From contig CANHCT010000009.1 of assembly GCA_947459175.1 (NCBI GenBank), positions 1-41,910 of the forward strand: 41,910 nucleotides of DNA. The letters are read 5' to 3'. The position numbers and the translations under genes are program-made. The notes under the pieces are model-generated. The model ran no database searches and was not told the DNA's origin. It was given only the letters and a program-made list of their open reading frames with translations. The DNA comes from Hymenobacteraceae bacterium (GTDB taxonomy: Bacteria > Bacteroidota > Bacteroidia > Cytophagales > Flexibacteraceae). How positions within the stretch are numbered: position 1 is the first letter of the stretch; each line of letters opens with the position of its first letter. Below, in pieces: positions 6,224-13,780 of this stretch.

Positions 6224-6934
6224 TCAGTAGCTTCTCACAAATCCGCTGAAGCCCAGGTCCTTCAGGCAGGCAATTTCTTCCTGTGCCAGTTCGCGGTTGG
6301 GGTACTGATGCACCATTACCCTGTACAACTTTCCATCGGGCAGGGCCGCCACCTGGATGTACACATCTTTTATCCCCTTGAGGATTAGCTTTTGGCAGGT
6401 TTCACGGGCCGAGATGAGGTCGGTAAAAGCCCCGATCTGAAATCCGAATCCTTCCGGGTTTTTTGTTACACCCCAGAAGTTGTAGGTATTGCCGGGGAAG
6501 TAGAGGGCGGTATTCAAAACTTCATTTGGCGAAAAACCCTGTTGGTAGGGTCCTAAAGCAAGATTCGGGTCGGTTACCACTTCGATGGAAACCCTGGCCG
6601 CCCCGTATTTCATCAGGTCAATGACCCTGGCTGCTATCTTGGAAAGGTCTATTATTCTGGTTTTTACATGGGGGCCACGGTCGTTTATTTTCAGGATAAC
6701 CGATTTGCCGTTCATGAGGTTGGTCACCTTTACCCTGGTGCCAAAAGGAAGGGTCCGGTGTGCGGCAGTATATTTGTTGATGTCGAATTTTTCGCCGCTG
6801 GCAGTTCGCCTTCCGTGGAAGTCTTCGCCGTAGTAGGAAGCCCTTCCCCTGAGTTTAATCTTATTTCCTTTTTGCCCCAGAACATTGCCAAAAGCAAAAA
6901 TCCACAGGGCTGCGAGCACCGTTCGGAATTTCAT
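6224..6934 (-). CDS. rlpA: RlpA-like septal ring/lytic transglycosylase with SPOR domain
   Basis: 236 residues read from the ATG at 6934, which gives a clean signal peptide (MKFRTVLAALWIFAFGNVLG). The double-psi beta-barrel RlpA domain covers roughly residues 25-125, with the motifs RASYYGEDFHGRRTASGE, AAHRTLPFGTRVKVTN and INDRGPHVKTRIIDLSKIAA. A C-terminal SPOR domain (GFGFQIGAFTDLISARE to FSGFV) binds denuded peptidoglycan glycan at division sites. The family role is septal peptidoglycan processing; catalytic activity varies among members. A TATTTTTG box lies 31 bases upstream. Confidence 0.92.
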   Translation of the reverse strand: MKFRTVLAALWIFAFGNVLGQKGNKIKLRGRASYYGEDFHGRRTASGEKFDINKYTAAHRTLPFGTRVKVTNLMNGKSVILKINDRGPHVKTRIIDLSKIAARVIDLMKYGAARVSIEVVTDPNLALGPYQQGFSPNEVLNTALYFPGNTYNFWGVTKNPEGFGFQIGAFTDLISARETCQKLILKGIKDVYIQVAALPDGKLYRVMVHQYPNRELAQEEIACLKDLGFSGFVRSY

Positions 6935-6964
6935 TTTTTTATTCTTTGAATCAAAATGGGGGCG

Positions 6965-6972
6965 CAAAAATA
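6965..6972 (-). promoter_or_regulatory. -7 box of rlpA
   Basis: TATTTTTG on the minus strand, an exact match to TAnnTTTG, 30 bases before the rlpA ATG. No TTG is found at -33 spacing. Confidence 0.5.
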
Positions 6973-7127
6973 AGGGAAAGTATTGAAAAATCCCACTTTC
7001 CTCTCCATATCGTTTCGAAGGGCGTTTTTTCAGGCCACCGTGTACGGCATTTTTGCTTCTCTCTGAAAGGATTGTACTCCGTCCGGACAGAGTTATTGAA
7101 ATTTTTTTTTCAGGCAGAATTTTGCTC

Positions 7128-7135
7128 TATTTTTG
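7128..7135 (+). promoter_or_regulatory. -7 box of the PUR-domain gene
   Basis: TATTTTTG, an exact match to TAnnTTTG, 16 bases before the GTG start. The -33 region is a T-rich tract (7102-7110) with no TTG. TTGCTC (7123-7128) and GAGCAA (7135-7140) form an inverted repeat centred on the box and could be an operator. Confidence 0.5.
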
Positions 7136-7151
7136 AGCAAATTTTTTTGCT

Positions 7152-7469
7152 GTGGAAGAGAAAAACGACAGAGGCGAAATATTTGCCAAAAGGGTTAAAG
7201 CAGGGAAGAGGACCTATTTTTTTGATTTAAAATCTACACGATCCGAAGACTTTTTTCTGACCATTACGGAAAGCAAAAAGCGGTTTTCGCCCGACGGGAC
7301 TTTCGTTTTCGAGAAACACAAGATATTTCTCTACAAAGAAGATTTTGTAAAATTCATTGAGGCAATGAACGAAACTTTTGAAAAAGTAAAAGAACTCATG
7401 CCCGATTACGATTTCTACAAGCCCCCCGTTTTGCCCGAAGAAGAGGAAAAAGACCTGAATTGGGATTAG
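7152..7469 (+). CDS. PUR-family DNA/RNA-binding protein (DUF3276)
   Basis: 105 residues. GEIFAKRVKAGKRTYFFDLKSTRSEDFFLTITESKKRF is the single PUR repeat (DUF3276) conserved across Bacteroidota; the PUR-alpha fold binds single-stranded purine-rich nucleic acid. The start is GTG (7152), since no ATG precedes the conserved block in frame. The C-terminus is acidic (PPVLPEEEEKDLNWD), usual for these proteins. The cellular role in bacteria is not well defined. It is transcribed alone or together with the M50 gene 67 bases downstream. Confidence 0.9.
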   Translation: MEEKNDRGEIFAKRVKAGKRTYFFDLKSTRSEDFFLTITESKKRFSPDGTFVFEKHKIFLYKEDFVKFIEAMNETFEKVKELMPDYDFYKPPVLPEEEEKDLNWD

Positions 7470-7536
7470 CGGGTACCGGCTCTCGCATGGCTTCCCCCGC
7501 AGATAATTTTCTCCTGACTTCTCTTATCACCTTTCC

Positions 7537-8676
7537 TTGAATCCTGTAATACGGTTTTTATTTTTCTTTATCCTTACCCTGATTACCACCACATTGGCCG
7601 GTGCCGAGTGGATTACGGGCAATTTCTGGATAAATTTTGGTCAGGGCAAGACCCTGGGCCTCGATGATTTTTGGCGGGGAATGCAGTTTTCACTTCCTTT
7701 TATAGGCATCCTTACCTGCCATGAATTCGGCCATTACTTTTTTGCCAAAAAGTACAAAGCCGATGTCACACTTCCCTTGTATATTCCCGCCTGGCTTGGC
7801 TTTCTGGCTTGGCCCAGCATTGGTACTATGGGTGCTTTCATCCGGTTGAAGTCTCAGCTGCGGTCCCGGATGGAATATTTCGATGTCGGGGTTGCCGGGC
7901 CGCTTTCAGGTTTTGTGGTGGCTCTGGGTTTGCTTTGGTACGGATACAGCCATTTGCCTCCCCTGGATTATCTTTTTTCTATCCATCCCGAGTATGCCAA
8001 ATACGGAAAAGATTATGCCAAGTATGTATATAACAATCAGGCTGTCAATGGAGTAAATATTAAGATAGGCACCAGTTTGCTGATGCAGTTTTTTGAAAAG
8101 TTTGCTGTAGACGACCCTTCCCTTATTCCCAATGGCTATGAATTGATGCACTATCCCTTTTTGTTTGGCGGATTCCTGGCCCTGTTTTTTACCTCGCTCA
8201 ATTTGTTTCCCATCGGTCAGCTTGACGGCGGTCATATTTTGTATTCGGTGGCCGGCAGGAGGGTGCACAACCTCATTTCACCCCTCATTTTTGTGGGTTT
8301 TATTTTTTATGCCGGCCTGGGCACGCCTTTTCCCATTGATTTTGAGTACGATACCTTTTTGATGGAGAAGTTGTGGCAGAATCTGATTTTCCTCGTCATC
8401 ATTTTTGTGTCGGTGTCGCGGGTTTTTGAGAATGTGTGGAGCAATGTGAGCCTTGCGCTGGGCATCTTCGGGCTGCAGTATGTGCTGAAAGTTTTGTTTC
8501 CCCATTTGGAAGGTTACCCCGGCTGGACAGTTTTCGGACTTGTTTTGGGTCGTTTTTTAGGAATTTATCATCCTCCGGCTCAGGATGAAAGACCTCTGAC
8601 CATTGGAAGAGTGATAATTGCCATTCTTTCCCTTGTGGTTTTTGTCATTTGTTTTAGCCCCAGGCCTTTCGGGTGA
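7537..8676 (+). CDS. M50 family membrane metalloprotease
   Basis: 379 residues, multi-pass membrane protein. The zinc motif HEFGH (H62, E63, H66) lies in the second membrane segment, and the family's third ligand motif NLFPIGQLDGGH (N222 to D230) in a later one; together they mark a site-2-protease-type intramembrane protease related to the EGY-like branch. Likely role: regulated intramembrane cleavage; the substrate is unknown. The only start that keeps the first membrane segment is TTG at 7537, since a stop lies in frame at 7504 and the next ATG is at codon 49. The C-terminus carries several additional hydrophobic segments. Confidence 0.88.
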   Translation: MNPVIRFLFFFILTLITTTLAGAEWITGNFWINFGQGKTLGLDDFWRGMQFSLPFIGILTCHEFGHYFFAKKYKADVTLPLYIPAWLGFLAWPSIGTMGAFIRLKSQLRSRMEYFDVGVAGPLSGFVVALGLLWYGYSHLPPLDYLFSIHPEYAKYGKDYAKYVYNNQAVNGVNIKIGTSLLMQFFEKFAVDDPSLIPNGYELMHYPFLFGGFLALFFTSLNLFPIGQLDGGHILYSVAGRRVHNLISPLIFVGFIFYAGLGTPFPIDFEYDTFLMEKLWQNLIFLVIIFVSVSRVFENVWSNVSLALGIFGLQYVLKVLFPHLEGYPGWTVFGLVLGRFLGIYHPPAQDERPLTIGRVIIAILSLVVFVICFSPRPFG

Positions 8677-8809
8677 TTTCTGAGGCTATGGAGATGTTTT
8701 GCTGCCCGCCAGCCCATTTTTTTTAGCTTCAAAATTTGATCTCGCTCTCATGGGATACGACCGGCTTTGGAAATTAAATGCTCCACCCAAAAAAAATGTG
8801 ACGGTGCGG

Positions 8810-9808
8810 ATGTTTCTCTTCCTTCTTTTGCTTGGTCCTGTACTTCAGAACCGGGCTCAAATTCGGGTGATTGAAACTCAAACGCAGGCATCCTTCCGCG
8901 GCCTCTCTGTGGTTGATGATCGGGTGGCCTGGCTGGCAGGAAATCAGGGTACGGTGGGGCGCTCGGTTTCTGGAGGAAAAAGCTGGTCTTTTCAAGTCAT
9001 TCCCGGCTTTGAGAAAAGTGATTTCCGCACCCTTTATGCCTTTGATTCTCTGCGGGCCATTGTGGCCAATGCCGGGAGTCCGGGCGTTATTTTAAGAACA
9101 GAAAATGGCGGAGAAAGCTGGAAAGAAGTATTCCGCATTGACCACAAAGATGCCTTTTTTGATGGTCTTGACTTTTGGGATGAAAAACACGGCATCCTGT
9201 ACGGCGACCCGATAAATGGAAAACTGCTGCTGGTAAAGACCAGTGACGGTGGTCAAACCTGGAATAAAGCCACTGAAAATGAACGACCTGTATTGGACTC
9301 AGGAGAAGCTTCCTTTGCTGCCAGCGGCACCAACATCCGGCTCTGGGCAAAGAGGTATGTGGCCATTGCTACCGGTGGCCTGAAATCCGGAATTTGGTTT
9401 TCATCCAACAGGGGAAAAAACTGGAGTAAAATTGTGGTTCCCATCCTGCAGGGAACAGACAGCCGGGGTATTTTTTCTCTGGCCATTCAAGACCGAAACT
9501 GGCTGGTCGCGGGGGGTGATTACAAAATGGATACCCTCAAAAAGGACCATGTATTTTATTCCGGTGATGCAGGCAAAAGCTGGATTTTTCCGCAGCAGCC
9601 TACCGGAGGATACCGGGAATGTGCCGAATTTATGGATCCCGGATTGGTGGTGGCGGCAGGTCCCGGAGGGGTGGATTTATCTCAGGATGGAGGCAAAAAC
9701 TGGAAAACTATTTCCGGTCAGAAAGGCTTTCATGTGGTCAGAAAAGCCCGAAAAGGAAAGCTTGCAATCTTGGCAGGGTCCAAAGGCTTGGTAGGGATTT
9801 TGGAATAA
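8810..9808 (+). CDS. Secreted YCF48/BNR-repeat beta-propeller protein
   Basis: 332 residues read from the ATG at 8810, which starts a signal peptide (MFLFLLLLGPVLQNRAQ); a longer frame exists upstream but has no signal sequence. It contains at least six BNR/YCF48-like turns of the form G-x-[KSE]-x-W (GGKSW, GGESW, GGQTW, RGKNW, AGKSW, GGKNW), spaced as expected for propeller blades. In Bacteroidota such proteins are often listed as 'oxidoreductase' or 'glycosyl hydrolase' without support; I see no catalytic signature. Probably a periplasmic or surface protein. It ends before a hairpin-rich non-coding stretch. Confidence 0.82.
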   Translation: MFLFLLLLGPVLQNRAQIRVIETQTQASFRGLSVVDDRVAWLAGNQGTVGRSVSGGKSWSFQVIPGFEKSDFRTLYAFDSLRAIVANAGSPGVILRTENGGESWKEVFRIDHKDAFFDGLDFWDEKHGILYGDPINGKLLLVKTSDGGQTWNKATENERPVLDSGEASFAASGTNIRLWAKRYVAIATGGLKSGIWFSSNRGKNWSKIVVPILQGTDSRGIFSLAIQDRNWLVAGGDYKMDTLKKDHVFYSGDAGKSWIFPQQPTGGYRECAEFMDPGLVVAAGPGGVDLSQDGGKNWKTISGQKGFHVVRKARKGKLAILAGSKGLVGILE

Positions 9809-9834
9809 AGAAGATTGGGGGTGATGAGATTCAT

Positions 9835-9917
9835 TTCAATGTTTGGGGTTAATCCCCATCTCAAATATTTGGGGTTGAGACCCCAATTGATTTCAATTTT
9901 GGGGTTAAAACCCAAAA
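9835..9917. repeat. Three tandem hairpin units of about 28 bases
   Basis: Three similar units each centre on a GGGGTT core that forms a hairpin. Unit 1: TGGGG (9844-9848) with CCCCA (9854-9858). Unit 2: TTGGGG (9869-9874) with CCCCAA (9881-9886). Unit 3: TTTTGGG (9897-9903) with CCCAAAA (9911-9917). The flanks TTTCAATGTTTGGGGTTAA (9835) and TTTCAATTTTGGGGTTAA (9891) are direct repeats. The stems are kept although the sequences differ, which points to selected structure. They could act as a terminator or 3'-end protector for the YCF48 gene. Confidence 0.7.
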
Positions 9918-9926
9918 CAAGAAAAT

Positions 9927-9972
9927 GGGTCGCCCCTTTGGGGCTCGAATTTGAGTGCCGGCGGCACGACCC
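9927..9972. repeat. Compact three-stem (three-way junction) element
   Basis: GGGTC (9927-9931) pairs with GACCC (9968-9972) and encloses two perfect hairpins: GCCCC-TTT-GGGGC (9932-9944) and GTGCC-GGC-GGCAC (9955-9967). The first hairpin abuts the 5' strand and the second abuts the 3' strand of the outer stem, with a 10-base linker between them. It is followed by CTTCGGG and a run of eight T (about 9985-9992). This could be a structured repetitive element or part of a plus-strand terminator. Confidence 0.6.
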
Positions 9973-10092
9973 ACTTCGGGCCCTGTTTTTTTTCCTATGG
10001 CCGATTGGTCGTTTCAAATAATTTTGAGGCATTTTTTCAATGGGGTTATCCAAAAAGTCTGACTGCCCCGGGCAATAGAGCAGTTTGCCTGT

Positions 10093-10107
10093 CCGATTTC
10101 AAATCGG
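10093..10107. repeat. Short palindrome in the 9809-10660 gap
   Basis: CCGATTT-C-AAATCGG is a perfect 7-bp inverted repeat. No gene is supported between 9809 and 10300 on either strand; the stretch holds the hairpin repeats, this palindrome and the minus-strand terminator at 10150. Confidence 0.4.
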
Positions 10108-10149
10108 GAAAAGCTCAATAAACAACCTCTGGTTTCCGATGGGCACACA

Positions 10150-10180
10150 CAAAAAAAAAATCCCCCGCAGCGCAGGGGAT
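10150..10180 (-). terminator. Rho-independent terminator reading leftward
   Basis: On the minus strand ATCCCC pairs with GGGGAT around TGCGCTGCG, followed at once by ten T. This is the strongest terminator in the window, yet no annotated gene ends here. It therefore implies a minus-strand transcript coming from the 10190-10600 stretch. Confidence 0.75.
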
Positions 10181-10300
10181 CTTTAGCTTTTATTTCTAAA
10201 CCCTATTTATGGTCTTTTGGCCGGAGCCGTTACATGTCTTTTTTCGTTCTCAAATCAGCAGGGCTTGCCTTAAGGGTTAAAAAAATAAGTGGTTAAGTAG

Positions 10301-10387
10301 TTATCCGTTGTTTTTGTCCATAGTTCCGCGAGGAAAGCTTTTTACCGTTTTATTGTTGATTTCAGCAGGTCTTATCTGTGTTGCCAT
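10301..10387 (-). CDS. Possible 28-residue small protein
   Basis: An ATG at 10387 opens a short frame (MATQIRPAEINNKTVK to KNNG). It lies upstream of the strong minus-strand terminator at 10150 and downstream of a CACCTTTG sequence (10433-10440), one mismatch from a -7 box. I recognise no family. The transcript may equally be a non-coding RNA of about 280 bases; frames open on either strand between 10390 and 10650 look like chance. Confidence 0.2.
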   Translation of the reverse strand: MATQIRPAEINNKTVKSFPRGTMDKNNG

Positions 10388-10601
10388 CAGATGAGCCTTC
10401 TTAATTTTCGTATTGAAGTTTCCGTCAATGCGAACGATGCAAAGGTGCAGGGCAGAATCGAATAATTATGCGCCCGGTGCCTGTTTACCTTACTTGTAGA
10501 TTTTCCCTTCTTTTTAACATCAGATTTGGCTGCACCGAAAGGAGTTTTACCGGGCTCATTTTTCGCCACAGACTTGAAAATGAAAGTTGTAGAAAAATCG
10601 G

Positions 10602-10638
10602 CAAAGAAAAAATCGCTGTTACAAAAAGGCCCGTAACA
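10602..10638 (-). terminator. Terminator of the beta-barrel operon (minus strand)
   Basis: Minus strand: TGTTAC (10638-10633) and GTAACA (10622-10617) form a 6-bp stem, followed by GCGATTTTTTCTTTG. It sits about 25 bases after the stop of the gene at 10661. Confidence 0.55.
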
Positions 10639-10660
10639 ATGTACAGATTTGACTTTTTTA

Positions 10661-12763
10661 TCAGAATTTGTAGCGAAATTGTACCACAAAATCGCTTCGG
10701 CGGTTGCCGTTGATTTCTTCCAAACCTGAACCGAGGGTTTTTAAGTCTCTTTGGATGGTGCGGGCAAACCGGATCCAGATGTCCATTTTTCGGGTGGGTG
10801 AATATTGAATGAGCGAATAAAAACGGATACCCCGGCCATTGAGTGCGGGGATAGAAAAGGCATACAACACATTTTTCTCATACAGATACTGCCGGTTGTT
10901 GTAGTCATCGGTATCAAAAATGCTGTAGCGGTTGCTGATGCTGAATTTTCCCAAATCCAGATTCAGGTCCTGAGAAATGGCCAGACCTCTGGTCTGCGGG
11001 GGGCCTTTCTGCTGGTCCCACCAGCTTCCCTGTATTCTTGTCCTGAACGAAAGCCATTTGGTGGCTTTCATATCGGCCTGAATTACCCAGTTTTGGCGCC
11101 GCGTCGGAACCAGAATGTCTGCAGAAGCAGCGTTGCCTGCCAGGTTCCTTAGTTTGGTTTCGTCGCGGTACTGAATAAAAAACGAAGAGGTCCGGCCGGG
11201 CGTGAAGGTAATCCGGGCGAGATACTCATCCCCGCGTGAAGGTCCGTCGGCCTGAAATGCCAGATAAGGGAATGTAAACCGGTCGTAGTAAGCCCCGATG
11301 AGCCATTTCGGATGCAGGCGGTATTTCAAACCCCAGTAGATGCCTTTTTCATTTGCATTCCGTGTGGCTTCTCCGAATCCATTTCCGTAAAATGCATGGT
11401 AATTCACGGCATAATCTCGTATCACCATGCTGATATCCAATCCTTTACCAATGCTTCCAACCAATCCGCCCACCCATGCTTGTCCACCCGAGCGGCTGAG
11501 GGCTGCTTCGCTGAAAAAGGAAAAATTACGGTAATTGTACTGACCTGAAAATGAAAGGTTGCTGTTGATGCCGCCGTTGAAATCAAATTGATTGTAAAGG
11601 GTAAGCTGCCGGATGATGGGAACCTGATACTGAATGGTGGTACCCATAAACCCGAGTTCCCACTTGCCCGATTTCTCCTTGTACGCCACCGAAGCCCCGA
11701 GCATATCTTCCCGGTTGGTTTGTTTAGAGGCCAGTTCGGTGGGTGTGCGGTGCATACCGGTAATGTTGATGGAGGTGGCAAAGGTTTCAACGAGGTCCAC
11801 ATCGAGGGTGTCGTCCTGCGTGCGGATGTTGCCATCGACAAACTTGCGGCTGGCCAATGCCGTGATTTCCAGATTTTTGAATCCTACGGTAGCGGCCATA
11901 CCGCGGAAATAAAAACCCTCAAGCACCGAAGTATAGGGCCGTATTCCGGTGGAGGAGCGGCGCACGGTATTCACCGGCTCGGCGCCTTTGCCCACAGCAA
12001 AGCCCGCTGAATACACCAAGCCCTGACCAAACATATACTGGTAGTCGCCCACCAGAATTTTTCTGAAAATCCCCTTGTTTTCCAGCATCAGATGGGCCGA
12101 CCAAAAATCCATGCCATATTGTTTTTTGGAGGGACTCCAGGCCAATTGCTCGCCCGGATCCTTTTCAGCGGTAAATCCCACACTGAAATCTTTTGTGTGA
12201 CTCAGCCGGTAGCGGACAAACAGCTTCCCCGGGTCGCCGAGGTAGCGGGCAGGCAGATTGCCCTGTGCATCGGGAATGGCGCTTGTGTATCCTTTTTGCT
12301 CTTCCAGGGTTCGGCCCCAGCGCATGATGAGGCTATTGTTGGGCTCTTCCAGCATTCGCCTGAGCAGGCCGCGGTTGTCCTGGTTAAGGGGAGTTTCAGA
12401 CACCTCGGCAAAGGGCATGAGTGCATAAATGGTTTTCAGGTCAAAACCCGGAACAGCCTGAAGTTCGTAAACCGACAGGAGTTTTCCGTTTTTCTGCCGG
12501 TAAAGCAAAAAGGCCTGGATTTGTTCTTCACTCAGGATCATCGTATTTCTCAACTCATCGGGGCTGGCTGAATTGAGATCAAGGGGATTTGCATACATGA
12601 GCAGCAGTTGTTCGTACAAGTCTTCGTAATTGACATCGCTGCTTTGCAGATTAAACAATTGCTCAATGAAATCCTCCACATCTATCTCCGGCCTTTTGTA
12701 GGTTTGGGCTCCTGCCCTTGCGGCCCACAACAAGATGATAAACAGAAGAATACATTTCCGCAT
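10661..12763 (-). CDS. Helix-hairpin-helix outer-membrane beta-barrel protein
   Basis: 700 residues with a signal peptide (MRKCILLFIILLWAARAGA). Residues about 57-118 form a ComEA-like helix-hairpin-helix pair (NPLDLNSASPDELRN, then LLSVYELQAVPGFDLKTIYAL). The remainder alternates polar and aromatic residues, as in a large outer-membrane barrel, and ends in FVVQFRYKF with a terminal phenylalanine, a typical barrel insertion signal. This Bacteroidota-type protein is known only by domain; a link to DNA uptake is suggested by the HhH pair but unproven. It follows the PorQ-like gene by 13 bases, so the two form one operon. Confidence 0.8.
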   Translation of the reverse strand: MRKCILLFIILLWAARAGAQTYKRPEIDVEDFIEQLFNLQSSDVNYEDLYEQLLLMYANPLDLNSASPDELRNTMILSEEQIQAFLLYRQKNGKLLSVYELQAVPGFDLKTIYALMPFAEVSETPLNQDNRGLLRRMLEEPNNSLIMRWGRTLEEQKGYTSAIPDAQGNLPARYLGDPGKLFVRYRLSHTKDFSVGFTAEKDPGEQLAWSPSKKQYGMDFWSAHLMLENKGIFRKILVGDYQYMFGQGLVYSAGFAVGKGAEPVNTVRRSSTGIRPYTSVLEGFYFRGMAATVGFKNLEITALASRKFVDGNIRTQDDTLDVDLVETFATSINITGMHRTPTELASKQTNREDMLGASVAYKEKSGKWELGFMGTTIQYQVPIIRQLTLYNQFDFNGGINSNLSFSGQYNYRNFSFFSEAALSRSGGQAWVGGLVGSIGKGLDISMVIRDYAVNYHAFYGNGFGEATRNANEKGIYWGLKYRLHPKWLIGAYYDRFTFPYLAFQADGPSRGDEYLARITFTPGRTSSFFIQYRDETKLRNLAGNAASADILVPTRRQNWVIQADMKATKWLSFRTRIQGSWWDQQKGPPQTRGLAISQDLNLDLGKFSISNRYSIFDTDDYNNRQYLYEKNVLYAFSIPALNGRGIRFYSLIQYSPTRKMDIWIRFARTIQRDLKTLGSGLEEINGNRRSDFVVQFRYKF

Positions 12764-12776
12764 GGGAGCAGCCTGA

Positions 12777-13634
12777 CTATTTTTCGGGTGTTGATTCAGC
12801 CTTTATTTTTCCCCAACGCAGGGAAATACCCAGGGCATGGGTCCAACCGAGCAGCGGATGACGGGCGACACCGTAGTCGAGCACCATGTTTCGCCATTCG
12901 AAGCCTGCGCCACCGGAAACCTGTTCGATTTGAGAAGAAAAGCCGGTCCGAAGCCATATTTTTTCTGATATCTCGTATTCGATACCCAGTTTATAAATGG
13001 CCTCAAAATCGAGATCTTTCTGAACCTCAGCCAGCAGTTTCACCTTCGAGTTGGGCATAAAGGAGAGTCCGGCTCTGGCGATGGTGGGCAGTTTTTCATC
13101 TTGAAAATCAGAGGCTTTGCTTTGCAGAATATTGGAAATGGAAGCAGCAAAATGGATTTTGGGTGTAAGGTAGGCGAGTCCGCCGAAGTTGAGCAAAAAG
13201 TGGTGGCGGGCAGGAAAACCGGCGGCGGCCACCTGATACCACTGGGCTTCTGCACCCAGAGAAGCCAGTCCGAGAGTTTTGGCCCATCCCATTCCAGCCC
13301 TGGTTTGATTGAACAGGCCCGAACCAAAGCGCAGCGCACTGAACCCGAAGGTGCCCAAATTTCGGGTGACAAAAGCCGAACCAAAAGCCATCTGATTGAG
13401 GGCCTGAAGGTTGTAGCGATTTTCAAAGCAAACTGCAGCACCCGATTTTTCTATCCTACTCAGGGAGCCTGGATTGTTGCGCAGCGACCAGTAATCGGCA
13501 TGCAGGAGCCCGGAACCCCCTGTTGCCAGGGCCCTCGGGCCAAAAACAAAACCATCATTTCCCGCTTTTATGTGGTGTGAAAAATGGAAAAAGAAACCGA
13601 AAAGAAGAAGGAAAATCCGGAACTGCACAGCCAA
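12777..13634 (-). CDS. PorV/PorQ-family outer-membrane beta-barrel protein
   Basis: 285 residues. After a hydrophobic signal segment (RIFLLLFGFFFHFS) comes GPRALATGGSGLLHADYWSLRNNPGSLS, the N-terminal motif of PorV/PorQ-like proteins (positions of [GA]G-A, then NPA-type glycine turns). Repeated strands follow, ending in HALGISLRW. The family gives the T9SS its shuttle and outer-membrane components. Whether this one is PorQ itself cannot be decided. The start is TTG at 13634 or GTG two codons later; there is no usable ATG. It is divergent from the PorV-like/PorU-like operon, 146 bases apart. Confidence 0.72.
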   Translation of the reverse strand: MAVQFRIFLLLFGFFFHFSHHIKAGNDGFVFGPRALATGGSGLLHADYWSLRNNPGSLSRIEKSGAAVCFENRYNLQALNQMAFGSAFVTRNLGTFGFSALRFGSGLFNQTRAGMGWAKTLGLASLGAEAQWYQVAAAGFPARHHFLLNFGGLAYLTPKIHFAASISNILQSKASDFQDEKLPTIARAGLSFMPNSKVKLLAEVQKDLDFEAIYKLGIEYEISEKIWLRTGFSSQIEQVSGGAGFEWRNMVLDYGVARHPLLGWTHALGISLRWGKIKAESTPEK

Positions 13635-13735
13635 TAAATCAAGCCTTTAAATCAAGGGCAAGATGAAATCAAAATTTTGGCCCTGCAACGATTTTTCCAA
13701 AAAGATTACATCCCGGCTTGCCGGAGATTTTTGGA

Positions 13736-13766
13736 TTGGTTCGGGCCGGGTTATCTGCTATTTTTG
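13736..13766 (+). promoter_or_regulatory. Promoter of the PorV-like/PorU-like/DUF5686 operon
   Basis: TTG (13736-13738), 20-base spacer, TATTTTTG (13759-13766): a full match to the Bacteroidota promoter pattern. The ATG at 13781 follows 14 bases later, which also settles that start against the longer frame from 13718, whose ATG lies upstream of the promoter. Confidence 0.75.
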
Positions 13767-13780
13767 TAAGGTGTAAATGC

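Noticed and set aside
10150-10600. tmRNA, 6S RNA, SRP RNA or RNase P RNA
   Set aside because: No tRNA-like TPsiC/CCA end, no tag sequence, no SRP loop and no RNase P core motifs were found on either strand.
10387-10713. Overlapping frames of 80-100 codons on both strands
   Set aside because: Both are low-complexity and basic or T-rich, overlap a terminator hairpin and lack start signals or recognisable domains.
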